A stretch of DNA of 45,308 nt from the NCBI RefSeq assembly GCF_018619335.1, contig NZ_JAHHDX010000133.1, positions 1 to 45,308 on the forward strand. Direction: 5' to 3'. The stretch is from Alteromonas sp. ALT199. Its GTDB lineage: Bacteria; Pseudomonadota; Gammaproteobacteria; Enterobacterales; Alteromonadaceae. Below, one piece after another: positions 1-8,659 of the stretch. The position numbers and the translations under genes were made by a program. Under the pieces are notes generated by a model. It had not been told where the DNA came from, searched no databases, and worked only from the letters and a program-made list of their open reading frames with translations. The stretch's first letter is position 1; every line of letters begins with the position of its first letter.

Positions 1-357
1 CCGATTAAAGAGTCGGACCAAGAGATACAGGCTTTTACGGCTTCTAATGAGACTTGGGTAATTGAAGGGTGTTACACAGACTTACTGCAACTTGTAGTAG
101 CGCAGTCTACTGAGATTATATTTATGAATTTATCCGTTGAGTTGTGTATAGCTAACGCGAAATCAAGACCTTGGGAACCCCATAAGTACAAGACTAAACA
201 AGCCCAAGATAATAATTTACCAATGTTGATAGATTGGATAGGGCAATATACGGAAAGAGACGATACGTTCTCTTATACTGCACACCAGCAGTTTTATGAA
301 AACTATAGCGGAAATAAAAAAATGATAACGCAAAATATCCCGCACCAAGCCAGTTAA
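1..357 (+). CDS. P-loop kinase-like (AAA/shikimate-kinase-like) protein, 3' part only
   Basis: The reading frame is open from the first base of the window and ends at a TAA, so this is the last 118 codons of a gene that starts upstream. An internal ATG at 124 is probably not the start, because the residues before it fit the same family. Visible landmarks are WVIEGCYTDLL near the left edge, a hydrophobic strand (EIIFMNLSVE), then RPWEPHKY and LIDWIGQYTERDD. From memory these are typical of small bacterial P-loop nucleotide-binding proteins annotated as AAA ATPase or shikimate kinase-like. The Walker A loop would lie outside the window. The substrate is unknown. It is the first of a run of co-directional small genes. 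Confidence 0.72.
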   Translation, partial: PIKESDQEIQAFTASNETWVIEGCYTDLLQLVVAQSTEIIFMNLSVELCIANAKSRPWEPHKYKTKQAQDNNLPMLIDWIGQYTERDDTFSYTAHQQFYENYSGNKKMITQNIPHQAS

Positions 358-430
358 AACGTTTTTCGGCTTATGAATAGGGACTTCGCTTAATTACTGA
401 AAGCGCAATAAAATCAAGGAGGACACCATC

Positions 431-1027
431 TTGTATAGCTTTTTATCTTTTACGGGGATAGCAGCATCGGTTTGGATAGTTTTAGGCATTTACATCGCTT
501 CTCGTTTCTATCCAAACTATAGTCATATGAAGCAGTTTTGTAGTGAACTCGGTGCATTTGGTAGCCCAACACAGAAACTCTCTCCTGCAATCAATAATTA
601 CCCGTTGGGCTTATTATTCGCTCTGTTTGGTTATTACCTCATTAACTCACATCCAGGCCATATGCCAACTATGGTTATCGGTGCAATGACAATACTACAT
701 GGCATCTGTACTTGGGTTTGTGGCTACTTCCCAATGGACGCCGACCCATATACAACAACACCTTCGAAAAGTTGTAAAATCCATACGTGGTCAGGGCTAA
801 TTATGTTAGTTTCGTTTATCGTGGCGCCGCTGATTGTTACTTTCTCTAGCTACTATGCTTGGCCGCTGAGGATTCTGTCAGCATCGAGCGTTATTGGCTG
901 TGTTTACTTTTCTTATAAACTAGCAAAATCCCTTGAACGAAAAACTGTACCAGGGCTTTATCAACGCCTAAGTTACGGATGCCAAATTCTTTGGCTGTTA
1001 ATCTACTCGATTATCATGATTTTATAG
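431..1027 (+). CDS. DUF998 family integral membrane protein
   Basis: The product has 198 residues with about six hydrophobic segments (roughly 5-25, 54-73, 80-102, 118-142, 147-165 and 180-198). A conserved-looking CGYFPMDADPY...HTWSG stretch sits before the fourth helix, as expected for DUF998 proteins. The start is a TTG. It is favoured by a strong AAGGAGG eight bases upstream and by the hydrophobic N-terminus that follows directly. The function of DUF998 is unknown. The next gene begins only nine bases after the stop, so the two are probably co-transcribed. Confidence 0.8.
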   Translation: MYSFLSFTGIAASVWIVLGIYIASRFYPNYSHMKQFCSELGAFGSPTQKLSPAINNYPLGLLFALFGYYLINSHPGHMPTMVIGAMTILHGICTWVCGYFPMDADPYTTTPSKSCKIHTWSGLIMLVSFIVAPLIVTFSSYYAWPLRILSASSVIGCVYFSYKLAKSLERKTVPGLYQRLSYGCQILWLLIYSIIMIL

Positions 1028-1036
1028 AGCCGTACA

Positions 1037-2059
1037 ATGAACACTCGCTTTAAAAGCTCTATCCCTCTAGCTTTCTTATGCTTAGCATCTCTTTGGTGGT
1101 GGTTTTACTATTCCTCCTCGAACTTTATCAACGACTATGGTGATGAAAAGCACGAGTGGTTGTTTATGCTAGATACATTACTAGTACTGCCAGTACTGTG
1201 TTTTTTGTGCGAGTCAGACAAGCAAAAAGCGGTTTTGAAAGCCATTGTATTGTGTTGTAGTGCGGTTTTTATTGGCGCGATTATTATTCCAGAACAAAAC
1301 AAGGTGATGTTTCACTACCTTGAAAGTGGCCGCTACTTTGCTATCGGAGCTTTGTTAGCATTAGAAATAGGTACCTTAATAACGGTAAGTATCGCAGTTC
1401 GCGCACTTCTTATTAAAAAAGAAGACCCCGATTTAGCGTTGCAAATACCTATAGAACGTATCTTTGGCTCATCGTTGCTTAGCAACTTACTTCAGTTCGA
1501 GGGACGTATGTGGTCTTTCGCATTATTCGCTTCACGCATTAAAACCAGTACATATCTGGGTAATCAGCATTTTTACTACTATAAAAAAGATGGTGCGCAA
1601 AGTAATTTGATGGGCTTCATTGTGGTCATGATGATCGAGTTGCCGCTTGTGCATCTGCTACTACATTATATTTGGTCTAGCTCAGTTGCCAACATAGTTT
1701 CGGCCTTTACTCTATTTGGGTTAGCTTTTTTCTATGCTGAATATAAAGCTGTGGCAATACGGCCCATTTCGATTTATAAAGATAACCTCATTGTTCGATA
1801 CGGGTTGTTTCAACCGTTTACAATCACTTTTTCAAACATCTCTGATATCAGCACAAACACAAGGTTCGTGAAGAGAGATAAGGGTATAAAACGGTTTAAC
1901 TACTCGGGTGTACCTAACGTGATAATAAAGCTACATTCACCTATAAATGGTAAGCATGCCGTATACTTAGGTGTAGACTCACCTGATTTACTAATAGAAA
2001 CAATAAAACGACAACTATGTTCTATTTCAACTAACGTTAACGAACTATCGAAGCTATGA
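1037..2059 (+). CDS. Hypothetical membrane protein with PH-like C-terminal region
   Basis: This is a 340-residue protein with four or more hydrophobic segments in the N-terminal part and a further pair around 195-240. The polar C-terminal 100 residues contain the pattern ISIYKDNLIVRYGLF...ITFSNISDI, which resembles bacterial PH-like domains that follow membrane helices. I do not recognise a named family with certainty. It starts nine bases after the DUF998 gene and probably shares its transcript. The first helix is rich in aromatic residues (WWWFYY). No catalytic motif is apparent. A role in membrane homeostasis is possible but unsupported. Confidence 0.7.
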   Translation: MNTRFKSSIPLAFLCLASLWWWFYYSSSNFINDYGDEKHEWLFMLDTLLVLPVLCFLCESDKQKAVLKAIVLCCSAVFIGAIIIPEQNKVMFHYLESGRYFAIGALLALEIGTLITVSIAVRALLIKKEDPDLALQIPIERIFGSSLLSNLLQFEGRMWSFALFASRIKTSTYLGNQHFYYYKKDGAQSNLMGFIVVMMIELPLVHLLLHYIWSSSVANIVSAFTLFGLAFFYAEYKAVAIRPISIYKDNLIVRYGLFQPFTITFSNISDISTNTRFVKRDKGIKRFNYSGVPNVIIKLHSPINGKHAVYLGVDSPDLLIETIKRQLCSISTNVNELSKL

Positions 2060-2131
2060 AACTTAAATGTTAGCAAGGCGATAAGTGAAACCTAGCTTAG
2101 CGTTTGACCAAAAATCAACAGGGAGGTTTTC

Positions 2132-2587
2132 ATGAAAAGCGTTTTTCTTTCATTACTCATTTATTTGTGGCCGACACAAGCATTTGCACAAATTGATTTA
2201 GAGGAATTTGGCAAACAATACTTTACGGCGTGGTCAGCAACGCAATCTCCAAATGCTACAGAGCATGATTTAGATAAATATCTATCGCTGCTTAGTAGTG
2301 ATGTTGCTCATCAGCATTTGCCGTACGACTCTGACGATTCCCGCATGCCCGATGGTAAAGTACGAATTCGTGAGGGGATGCTTTATTACTTGGGGGCACA
2401 CGTCTCTTATACCGCCCAACTCAACCACATTATACCTGCGCACAATGCGGTAGCTATTTCATACACTGCAACGAGTAAGGGCATTCACCCACAAACCAAA
2501 GAGCTAGTTGAACTCCAGTATCAAACATTGGAAGTGTTAGAGATTGAAGATGGTAAAGTAGCTGTGATAAGAAAATATGAAGAGTAA
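2132..2587 (+). CDS. Exported SnoaL/NTF2-like protein
   Basis: The product has 151 residues. An N-terminal signal peptide ends near residues 17-20 (TQAFA then Q), so the protein should be periplasmic or secreted. The remainder looks like an NTF2/SnoaL cone fold: an initial helix (FGKQYFTAWSA), a DKYLSLLSSDV segment, and beta-rich stretches ending in YQTLEVLEIEDGKVAVIRKY, the usual closing strands of the family. A GGGAGG ribosome-binding site lies just upstream of the ATG. The fold is used both by small enzymes and by non-catalytic ligand binders. Which applies here cannot be read from the sequence. Confidence 0.72.
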   Translation: MKSVFLSLLIYLWPTQAFAQIDLEEFGKQYFTAWSATQSPNATEHDLDKYLSLLSSDVAHQHLPYDSDDSRMPDGKVRIREGMLYYLGAHVSYTAQLNHIIPAHNAVAISYTATSKGIHPQTKELVELQYQTLEVLEIEDGKVAVIRKYEE

Positions 2588-2659
2588 TGGTGAGGTGTTA
2601 AGTCTGCTTAAAATAACTAAAACTCCGTTAGCAATACAATAAACGCAAAGGACGGCAAC

Positions 2660-3046
2660 GTGATCGTAATCTATGGCATAGACAAACAATTAAACCCAAT
2701 AAAACGTAAGCTATCAGATGTTATTCATTCTTGTATGCAATCAGTCTTAGGCTTACCGGAAAATAAAAGAGCGCATCGCTTTGTGCCGCTGTCAAAAGAC
2801 GACTTCTTTTACCCTGATGGTAGAAGTGAGGCATACACAGTTATCGAAATAAACATGATGAAAGGGCGAGAAATACACACGCAAAAGTCACTGATAAAAG
2901 CATTGTTTAAACAAATTGAGCTAGAGTTGGAGATTTCACCCGTAGATATCGAGATTACGATTAAAGAACAAGAAAAGTATCAGTGGGGTTTCCGTGGAAT
3001 GACAGGTGATGAAGCCCTTGATTTGAAGTATAAAGTGAACGTGTAA
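2660..3046 (+). CDS. Tautomerase-family protein (Tautomerase_2-like)
   Basis: The product has 128 residues and a GTG start behind an AAAGGA-type ribosome-binding site. The segments HRFVPLSKDDFFYPDGR, EINMMKGR and WGFRGMTGDEA match what I recall of a conserved bacterial tautomerase-superfamily group of this length. Classical tautomerases use the proline exposed after Met removal. Here residue 2 is Ile (MIVIYG), so the usual Pro-1 chemistry is not available and the enzymatic role is uncertain. The MAPEG gene starts nine bases after the stop codon. Confidence 0.77.
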   Translation: MIVIYGIDKQLNPIKRKLSDVIHSCMQSVLGLPENKRAHRFVPLSKDDFFYPDGRSEAYTVIEINMMKGREIHTQKSLIKALFKQIELELEISPVDIEITIKEQEKYQWGFRGMTGDEALDLKYKVNV

Positions 3047-3055
3047 CTCACTAAT

Positions 3056-3460
3056 ATGTCCAGTTTAATACTTCCACTATTTACGCATGTACTTCTTTGT
3101 ACTGTACTTTACGCATTACTCACTGTAGCTCGCGCACCGGTTATATGGGGAGTGGGGCAAAGCAAAGATGGTTCAAACCCTTTCAGCAATATTCAGCCTA
3201 AAATTAGCGCGAACCTAAGCAATCAATTCGAGTGGCCAATATTTTTTTACATTGCCAGTGTATTGCTTATCGCAATGGATAAGCCAATAGACAGTGTACA
3301 AATCTACTTGGCTTGGGTATTTGTAATTGGCAGAGTGTTGCACAGCATTGTTCAAATATTTACCAACAATATTAGAATGCGTGGTATGGTGTTTACCATC
3401 AATTTTGTCGCTGTGTTGGCTATGTGGGCCTTGATTTTTATTGGTGAAATTGGCTTATAG
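3056..3460 (+). CDS. MAPEG family membrane protein
   Basis: The product has 134 residues and four hydrophobic segments, the standard MAPEG architecture. The family resemblance lies in RAPVIWGVGQSKDG near residue 24, NQFEWPIFFYIASV in the second helix and the Arg/His pair in VIGRVLHS, followed by NNIRMRG. MAPEG proteins are glutathione-linked or eicosanoid-related membrane enzymes in eukaryotes, and their bacterial roles are poorly defined. It follows the tautomerase gene by nine bases with no obvious ribosome-binding site of its own, which suggests translational coupling. Confidence 0.82.
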   Translation: MSSLILPLFTHVLLCTVLYALLTVARAPVIWGVGQSKDGSNPFSNIQPKISANLSNQFEWPIFFYIASVLLIAMDKPIDSVQIYLAWVFVIGRVLHSIVQIFTNNIRMRGMVFTINFVAVLAMWALIFIGEIGL

Positions 3461-3536
3461 TATTGCCGTTAGAAGAACGAGAAGGCTGAGCAAAGTGCGT
3501 CATTAGCGACAAAATTAAAAGATAGCGACTGTTTAA

Positions 3537-3568
3537 TAAAAGCACTATTTGGTAAAAGCACTATTTAA
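3537..3568 (+). repeat. 16-bp tandem direct repeat, two copies
   Basis: The unit TAAAAGCACTATTT plus two bases occurs twice in succession, with only the last two bases differing. It lies in the gap between the MAPEG gene and a 74-codon gene. It may be a simple duplication by slippage, or a pair of binding sites. Confidence 0.8.
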
Positions 3569-3594
3569 CATAAGCAAAAACGAGCATTAAAGTT

Positions 3595-3819
3595 ATGGAA
3601 GACGTTTTAGAACCGCTGGGCCGCTTTATACTTCGAATACTCAAGTGGATAGTCGTAGATGCTATTATTGACGTCGTGATAACTGGTACAGGCCATGTGG
3701 TGCTTAAGCTTCTAACCTTTGGCAAATACCCGCGAGCGGGTAGAGACGAAGGAAGAACTTTCGCTGTTGGTTTTGTTAGCTTAGCCGTTGTCTTGGTCTG
3801 TCTTGCGCTGATTGCTTAA
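3595..3819 (+). CDS. Small hypothetical membrane protein
   Basis: This 74-residue product is not one I recognise. The N-terminal half (LGRFILRILKWIVVDAIIDVV) is amphipathic to hydrophobic. A polar loop KYPRAGRDEGR follows, then one clear C-terminal membrane helix (residues about 54-74). The ribosome-binding site is weak. A small membrane-protein gene follows 20 bases downstream on the same strand. The LLTFGKYP motif with a charged loop recurs in small bacterial inner-membrane proteins, but I cannot assign a family. Confidence 0.6.
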   Translation: MEDVLEPLGRFILRILKWIVVDAIIDVVITGTGHVVLKLLTFGKYPRAGRDEGRTFAVGFVSLAVVLVCLALIA

Positions 3820-3839
3820 TATTCATAAAGGATATTTAC

Positions 3840-4097
3840 ATGAATATGGAAAAGTGGGCAAAAACGCGAGAGAAAGGAAAACAGCGCTTCGTTTTAGTAA
3901 ACGGTGTTTTAGGGTGGGGTGTGCCTACTGCCATTTTCTGGGCCGTATTGATGGAGTTTATTGAACCATCGGAAAATATTTGGGTACGCCCAACCATTGC
4001 TTTGTTCATTTTTCCCATTGCAGGTATCGCTTTTGGCCACTTAACGTGGAACAAATCTGAGAAAGCTTACGAAAAACACGCAATTAATACTCTGTAA
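3840..4097 (+). CDS. Small hypothetical membrane protein (two helices)
   Basis: The product has 85 residues: a charged N-terminus (MEKWAKTREKGKQRF), a hydrophobic segment at about 20-42 and another at about 50-68, with a lysine-rich tail. A good AAGGA ribosome-binding site sits upstream of the ATG. The ORF on the opposite strand over the same interval has no such support. The layout KTREKGK...FVLVNGVLGWGVP is common in small conserved proteins of unknown function. It probably shares a transcript with the 74-residue gene before it. Confidence 0.65.
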   Translation: MNMEKWAKTREKGKQRFVLVNGVLGWGVPTAIFWAVLMEFIEPSENIWVRPTIALFIFPIAGIAFGHLTWNKSEKAYEKHAINTL

Positions 4098-4174
4098 CTT
4101 CTTCAGGCTGGTTTTTTACCTATAACCCAGTAAAGTAAAAGTTCTCATTTCTACAAGCTAAATCAGAGAAGTAC

Positions 4175-5224
4175 ATGGAAGTATCGAAAGCAAGTATTAA
4201 AAAAGCAGTAGCGAAGAATATCATCTCTGAACAGCAGGGCATTGACTTATACAGCTTCTTTCAGGCAGAAAGCCAGCATGCTCCCGCTTTCACCTTTACC
4301 CATATTCTCTATTACTTGGGCGGCCTTATTGCTATCGGTGCCATGACCTTGTTTATGAATTTGGGGTGGGAACAGTTTGGCGGACTGGGGATAATCTTCA
4401 TATCATTGCTCTACGCTGGCGTAGGGTTAAAGTTAGCGAACTCTTTAGCAAATAAAAACCTTATTATTCCTGCCGGTATTTGCGCAACCTTTGTAGTGTG
4501 TTTAACACCGCTTGCTATCTACGGTTTTCAGCAGTGGCTTGGCCTCTGGCCCGAAGACGATGCAGTCTATCGTCAGTTTCATACACGCGTTAAATGGCTG
4601 TGGTTGTACATGGAGCTTGGCACCTTGGTGACCAGCTTAATTGTAGCTTGGCGCTACAAGTATCCGTTTTTGATAATGCCTATTGCAGTAACACTGTGGT
4701 ACATCAGTATGGATGCTGTCATGCTTCTCATCGACCAAGACGATATATGGAATTCCTACACGTGGGAATTCCGTGCAAAAGTGTCTATGTACTTCGGCAT
4801 ATTTATGATCTCGTTGGCCTTTTGGGTTGATATACGGTCAAGGCATTCTGCTGACTACGCATTTTGGTTATATCTGTTTGGCGTTGTTGCGTTTTGGGGC
4901 GGGCTTACCAGCCAAAACTCGGACAGCGAACTTTCAAAGTTTTTCTATTTCTGTATAAACCTTGCCATGGTCGGGCTAGGCGCATTATTGGTTCGAAAAG
5001 TGTTTGCGATATTTGGTGCCTTAGGCAGTTGTTTTTATTTAGGGCACTTAGCCTCTAACGTGTTTAGAGACAGTTGGCTTTTCCCCATTGCGTTAACAGC
5101 AATTGGTTTAGGCGTAGTGTATGTAGGAATATGCTGGCAAAAGAATGAAGTTAATATTACGCGTAAGGCCCGTAACTTTCTTCCAAAGCCGCTCCAAGAA
5201 CTGTTAGATAAAAGGCTAAGATAA
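4175..5224 (+). CDS. DUF2157-like polytopic membrane protein
   Basis: The product has 349 residues. The N-terminal 35 residues form a soluble helical pair (SKASIKKAVAKNIISEQQG), a typical opening for DUF2157-type proteins. About ten hydrophobic segments follow from residue 44 to 320, then a basic C-terminus. A charged, Trp-rich loop (WPEDDAVYRQFHTRVKW) lies near residues 128-146. The ATG is preceded by AGAGAAG. I place it in the DUF2157-like group from the N-terminal pattern and membrane topology only. The function is unknown. Confidence 0.6.
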   Translation: MEVSKASIKKAVAKNIISEQQGIDLYSFFQAESQHAPAFTFTHILYYLGGLIAIGAMTLFMNLGWEQFGGLGIIFISLLYAGVGLKLANSLANKNLIIPAGICATFVVCLTPLAIYGFQQWLGLWPEDDAVYRQFHTRVKWLWLYMELGTLVTSLIVAWRYKYPFLIMPIAVTLWYISMDAVMLLIDQDDIWNSYTWEFRAKVSMYFGIFMISLAFWVDIRSRHSADYAFWLYLFGVVAFWGGLTSQNSDSELSKFFYFCINLAMVGLGALLVRKVFAIFGALGSCFYLGHLASNVFRDSWLFPIALTAIGLGVVYVGICWQKNEVNITRKARNFLPKPLQELLDKRLR

Positions 5225-5358
5225 AAAGCGTAGTAATGCCTAAGCTTTCCGTAGTTGTGCTAAAAATAAATTAATAAAGTTAGTCTTAATTAACATCCTC
5301 AACGAAAACTAAATTTTCAGATTGGTAAAGTGGCGAAGACGTAAGGTAGTAAGTAGAA

Positions 5359-6063
5359 ATGTCAGATAAAAAAGAAGAATTCAAAGACCCTAGTCGTCTT
5401 ATAGTGTGGATAAAGTATTTGTTGTTTGTTCAAGTTTTTATGGCGTTAATCGCTATCGGCTCGAATTTAATGGAATACCAGCTTTTAACCGACTTTCAAA
5501 ATGGCGTTTATTTTAGCCAAGAGATGGCGGTAGCCGACGCTGAAACTAACGACCAACGGCAGCAAATTATCGCGATTTCTTACATGGCGCTGTTCATAGT
5601 GTCAGGCTTTTTGATTCTAAAATGGATCTATCAAGCTAATCAGAATGTGAGGTTTTTGGGCGCAAAAAATATGGAGTTTACGCCTGGTTGGTCGATTGGT
5701 TTTTATTTCATTCCTATATTGGCGTTGTGGAAGCCCTATCAAGCTATGAAAGAAATATGGAAGGCAAGTCACAACCCGCAAAATTGGCAGCTAGAAAAAG
5801 CAAACCTCGTTATAGGAATTTGGTGGTTTTCTTGGATTGCGAACAGCATGGTTGGGCAGGCTGTGTTTCGCATGTCGCGAAGGGCAGAAGAAATTTCAGA
5901 AATTATGAATGTGAACTTAATTTCACAGGTGTCGGAAATACTCTCCATACCACTGGCTTTTGTAACGATTTATTTAATTAAAAAAATCTCAAATGCTCAA
6001 TTAGCGATAAGAAATAACAACCAGATTCAGAAAGAGAGCGCACGAGGTTCAGAAATTATATAG
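5359..6063 (+). CDS. DUF4328 domain membrane protein
   Basis: The product has 234 residues and about six hydrophobic segments. The DUF4328 hallmarks are visible in the middle: KWIYQANQNVRFLGA, then FTPGWSIGFYFIPILALWKPYQAMKEIWKAS, then IWWFSWI. The reading frame ends at a TAG. The frame stays open for a further 43 codons to a TAA at 6193-6195, in the same phase. The family usually ends soon after the last helix, so the annotated stop is probably genuine. The function is unknown. Confidence 0.8.
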   Translation: MSDKKEEFKDPSRLIVWIKYLLFVQVFMALIAIGSNLMEYQLLTDFQNGVYFSQEMAVADAETNDQRQQIIAISYMALFIVSGFLILKWIYQANQNVRFLGAKNMEFTPGWSIGFYFIPILALWKPYQAMKEIWKASHNPQNWQLEKANLVIGIWWFSWIANSMVGQAVFRMSRRAEEISEIMNVNLISQVSEILSIPLAFVTIYLIKKISNAQLAIRNNNQIQKESARGSEII

Positions 6064-6221
6064 AGAGTTCCCAACGGGCGACAGTTAACAGCAAATTCAA
6101 TTGAAAAAGATAGCGAGGACGATTTTGGTAAAGCTATACACCAGTGTGTATGGTATGACATAGAAGCCAGTGACAGCAGTATAAACTTCAGAAGCTAACT
6201 ACAAATCAAAAAAGGATTAAC

Positions 6222-7391
6222 ATGTACCAGCTTTTCATAATTATTGCTTTAGTCGTATATGGAATGTTGCCCTCTACCTCTTTAGCGAAAGTAAGGGGCG
6301 AGGCAACAACGATAAACATCTACTCAGATATATTGAAAGAAAAGCGCGAATTAATAGTTTACCTTCCAAATAGTTACCACATTAGCGAAAGCTCGCAATA
6401 TCCTGTTATGTACCTCCTCGACGGTCAGCGCAATGTTTTCCACACGTCAGGAACACTAGATTTACTCGTACAGTCTAAAATGGCTGATGAAATGATTGTC
6501 ATAGGAATTACCAATACAAAACCTTCTCTTAACTTTACGCCTACACATAGTGAAAACTACGCTAAGGTAGGAGAATCAGGCGGCGCCGATAATTTTATTA
6601 GGTTTCTGGAAAAAGAGCTTAGACCTTGGGTAGATAAAAAATATCGTACCAACAAATTTAATGTGTTGTCTGGTCATTCTTTAAGTGGGTTATTTACTAT
6701 CTATACACTTCACAAAAATCCCGACTTATTTCAGGCGTATTTCGCGTTTAGCCCTAGTTTGTGGTGGGACAACCAAGTAATACTCGATATAGCGGCCTCG
6801 TTTTACGAACAAAAGGGCAGACTCAACAAATTCTTGTACGTAAACATGGGAAGTGAAGGTGGGCAAATGCTTAGCGGTTTTGAGCGTTACAAGTCACTTG
6901 TTGAAAGCACGTCCATTAATGGTTTTATGTCTAAATTTGAGCTGGATACCTCTGAAAATCATAATACTATCGCTTTAGTTGGGAATATTGAGGCGCTTAA
7001 GTACCTTTACAATAATCTTAATGTACCGGCAGATATTATTGATAAAGGCGAGATGGCCATCGATGACTTTTATAAAACACAGTCTTCAACCTACAAATAC
7101 AACGCCACTGTCGACTACACCTCTATGAAAACATTGGGATACAAAGCATTAGCTAACAATGACATTAATACCGCCATACGATTGTTTGAACAAAACACCC
7201 ATCGATTTCCTTACAAGGCTGAAGCTTTTGATAGTTTGGCTGATGCCTATGAAGCAAATGGTCAACTGAAAAAAGCGTTGGAAGCGCTTGAATTCGCAAT
7301 TGTTAAAAGTACGAAAGAAAACGTGGAAAACAGCGTTTTTATAACGAGAAGAGATAGTCTATTGAAGCGTATTATTAGCGCATCAAAATAG
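6222..7391 (+). CDS. Exported esterase (Esterase D/IroE-Fes fold) with C-terminal TPR-like repeats
   Basis: The product has 389 residues and a signal peptide ending around residue 22 (STSLA), so it should act in the periplasm or outside. The alpha/beta-hydrolase core carries VMYLLDGQRN near residue 62 and the nucleophile motif GHSLSG with Ser153. A plausible catalytic His lies in SENHNT near residue 247. Residues about 300-380 form two helical repeats (YKALANNDINTAIRLFEQN, then DSLADAYEANGQLKKALEAL) of TPR type. PF00756-type relatives hydrolyse siderophore, feruloyl or S-formyl esters; the substrate here is not evident. AAGGA precedes the ATG. It lies just upstream of another exported hydrolase gene. 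Confidence 0.85.
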   Translation: MYQLFIIIALVVYGMLPSTSLAKVRGEATTINIYSDILKEKRELIVYLPNSYHISESSQYPVMYLLDGQRNVFHTSGTLDLLVQSKMADEMIVIGITNTKPSLNFTPTHSENYAKVGESGGADNFIRFLEKELRPWVDKKYRTNKFNVLSGHSLSGLFTIYTLHKNPDLFQAYFAFSPSLWWDNQVILDIAASFYEQKGRLNKFLYVNMGSEGGQMLSGFERYKSLVESTSINGFMSKFELDTSENHNTIALVGNIEALKYLYNNLNVPADIIDKGEMAIDDFYKTQSSTYKYNATVDYTSMKTLGYKALANNDINTAIRLFEQNTHRFPYKAEAFDSLADAYEANGQLKKALEALEFAIVKSTKENVENSVFITRRDSLLKRIISASK

Positions 7392-7516
7392 GAACGTGTG
7401 TTTTGTAAAAAGCGGTGCGATTAGAAGTTTACGTTGGCATATAGATACTATCGTATTGATCTAACACTATGAATCTGGCTTACTGTGCTTCATTTAAGTT
7501 TAGAAGTTTTTTGACC

Positions 7517-8563
7517 ATGCTATCGAAAAATAATTTTATCTCGTCTGCTGTAGCAGTTTTGCTATGTATATTTAGCGTACCGGCAAAAGCTAATGGTCCT
7601 TTCGAGTTAATGGGAGTGACAATAGATACTGGCGAAAAGTCGTCTTATTTAGCGCAAGAGAAGAACGTTTCCTTGCCTGTTACCGTTATAAACGGCAGTG
7701 GAGAAGGACCGACTCTTTTGCTTACCGCTGGTATTCATGGAGATGAGTTCCCATCTATGTATGCCTTACAACAACTACAGCAAAGTTTAGATCCTAAAGA
7801 GATGAATGGTGTGCTGGTTGTGTTGCACTTGGCAAACTTAGACGGGTTTCATGGAAATAGAATAGCGTTAAACCCTAAAGATGAGAAAAATCTGAATAGG
7901 GAATTTCCAGGAAGTGCTGACGGCACACCAACGGAACAAATTGCTGAGTTGCTAACCAGAGAGTTTATCGGCAAAGCGGACTTTTTGATCGACATGCATT
8001 CTGGCAGCGCAAATCAAACGTTGCTGAATCACGTTTATTCTCCCTTTGTTGGCGACGAAGAACTTGATGCTTTAACCTTTGAATTTGCAAAGGCCACAGG
8101 CATGCAGCATATCGTTATGTATGGCGACCGCCCTAGAGATCCTAATAATTCAATTTCCTACCCTAACACAGCGATGACAAGGGGAAAGCCTGGCCTTACT
8201 ACTGAAATTGGGCATTTGGCGCAGACCGATGAAAAATCAGTTGCTGAAGCACTAGATGTGGCTAAAAACGCTATGTATTTTCTAAAAATGCTACCAGAAA
8301 AGCCGAAGCAGCACGCCGAAGCAATTATTTATGAAACAATAAAATATCCTAAAAGCTCAAAAACCGGTTTTTTTAAGGCTTCTGTGGTGATAGGCGATAA
8401 AGTGATGACAGGGCAAGATATAGGTATTGTTACGGATTATTTTGGTAATCTTGTTGAAACACTTAAATCGCCTGTTAATGGCACGGTTATGATGGTTAAT
8501 CAAATGCCAGCCATTAAAAATGGTCAGTCTGTAATGGCTATTGGCGTAGAGATATCTGAATAA
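7517..8563 (+). CDS. Exported succinylglutamate desuccinylase/aspartoacylase-family metallo-hydrolase
   Basis: I start the gene at the second Met, which gives 348 residues. From there the N-terminus is a normal signal peptide ending at VPAKA; the ATG at 7469 would add 16 residues before it. Neither start has a clear ribosome-binding site. The M14-like zinc site is complete: HGDE (His and Glu ligands), then DMHSG (third ligand), with a candidate catalytic Glu in TTEIGH. A C-terminal beta domain (IGDKVMTGQDIGIVTD...SPVNGTV) resembles lipoyl/barrel-sandwich folds and is common in this subfamily. The family removes acyl or amino-acid groups from small amides; the substrate is unknown. Confidence 0.83.
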   Translation: MLSKNNFISSAVAVLLCIFSVPAKANGPFELMGVTIDTGEKSSYLAQEKNVSLPVTVINGSGEGPTLLLTAGIHGDEFPSMYALQQLQQSLDPKEMNGVLVVLHLANLDGFHGNRIALNPKDEKNLNREFPGSADGTPTEQIAELLTREFIGKADFLIDMHSGSANQTLLNHVYSPFVGDEELDALTFEFAKATGMQHIVMYGDRPRDPNNSISYPNTAMTRGKPGLTTEIGHLAQTDEKSVAEALDVAKNAMYFLKMLPEKPKQHAEAIIYETIKYPKSSKTGFFKASVVIGDKVMTGQDIGIVTDYFGNLVETLKSPVNGTVMMVNQMPAIKNGQSVMAIGVEISE

Positions 8564-8659
8564 CACATTTCATAAAGTAATTAGGCTAGGTGATCTAATT
8601 CGCCTGCTCAAACAAATAAATGTTAAAGTTAATTCACAAAATTGTGAGTAGGGAATGAC

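Noticed and set aside
358..4174. Integron gene-cassette array, suggested by many small same-strand genes of cassette-like families
   Set aside because: Several gaps are only nine bases, too short for attC sites. The longer gaps lack a paired RYYYAAC...GTTRRRY structure, and no integrase is visible.
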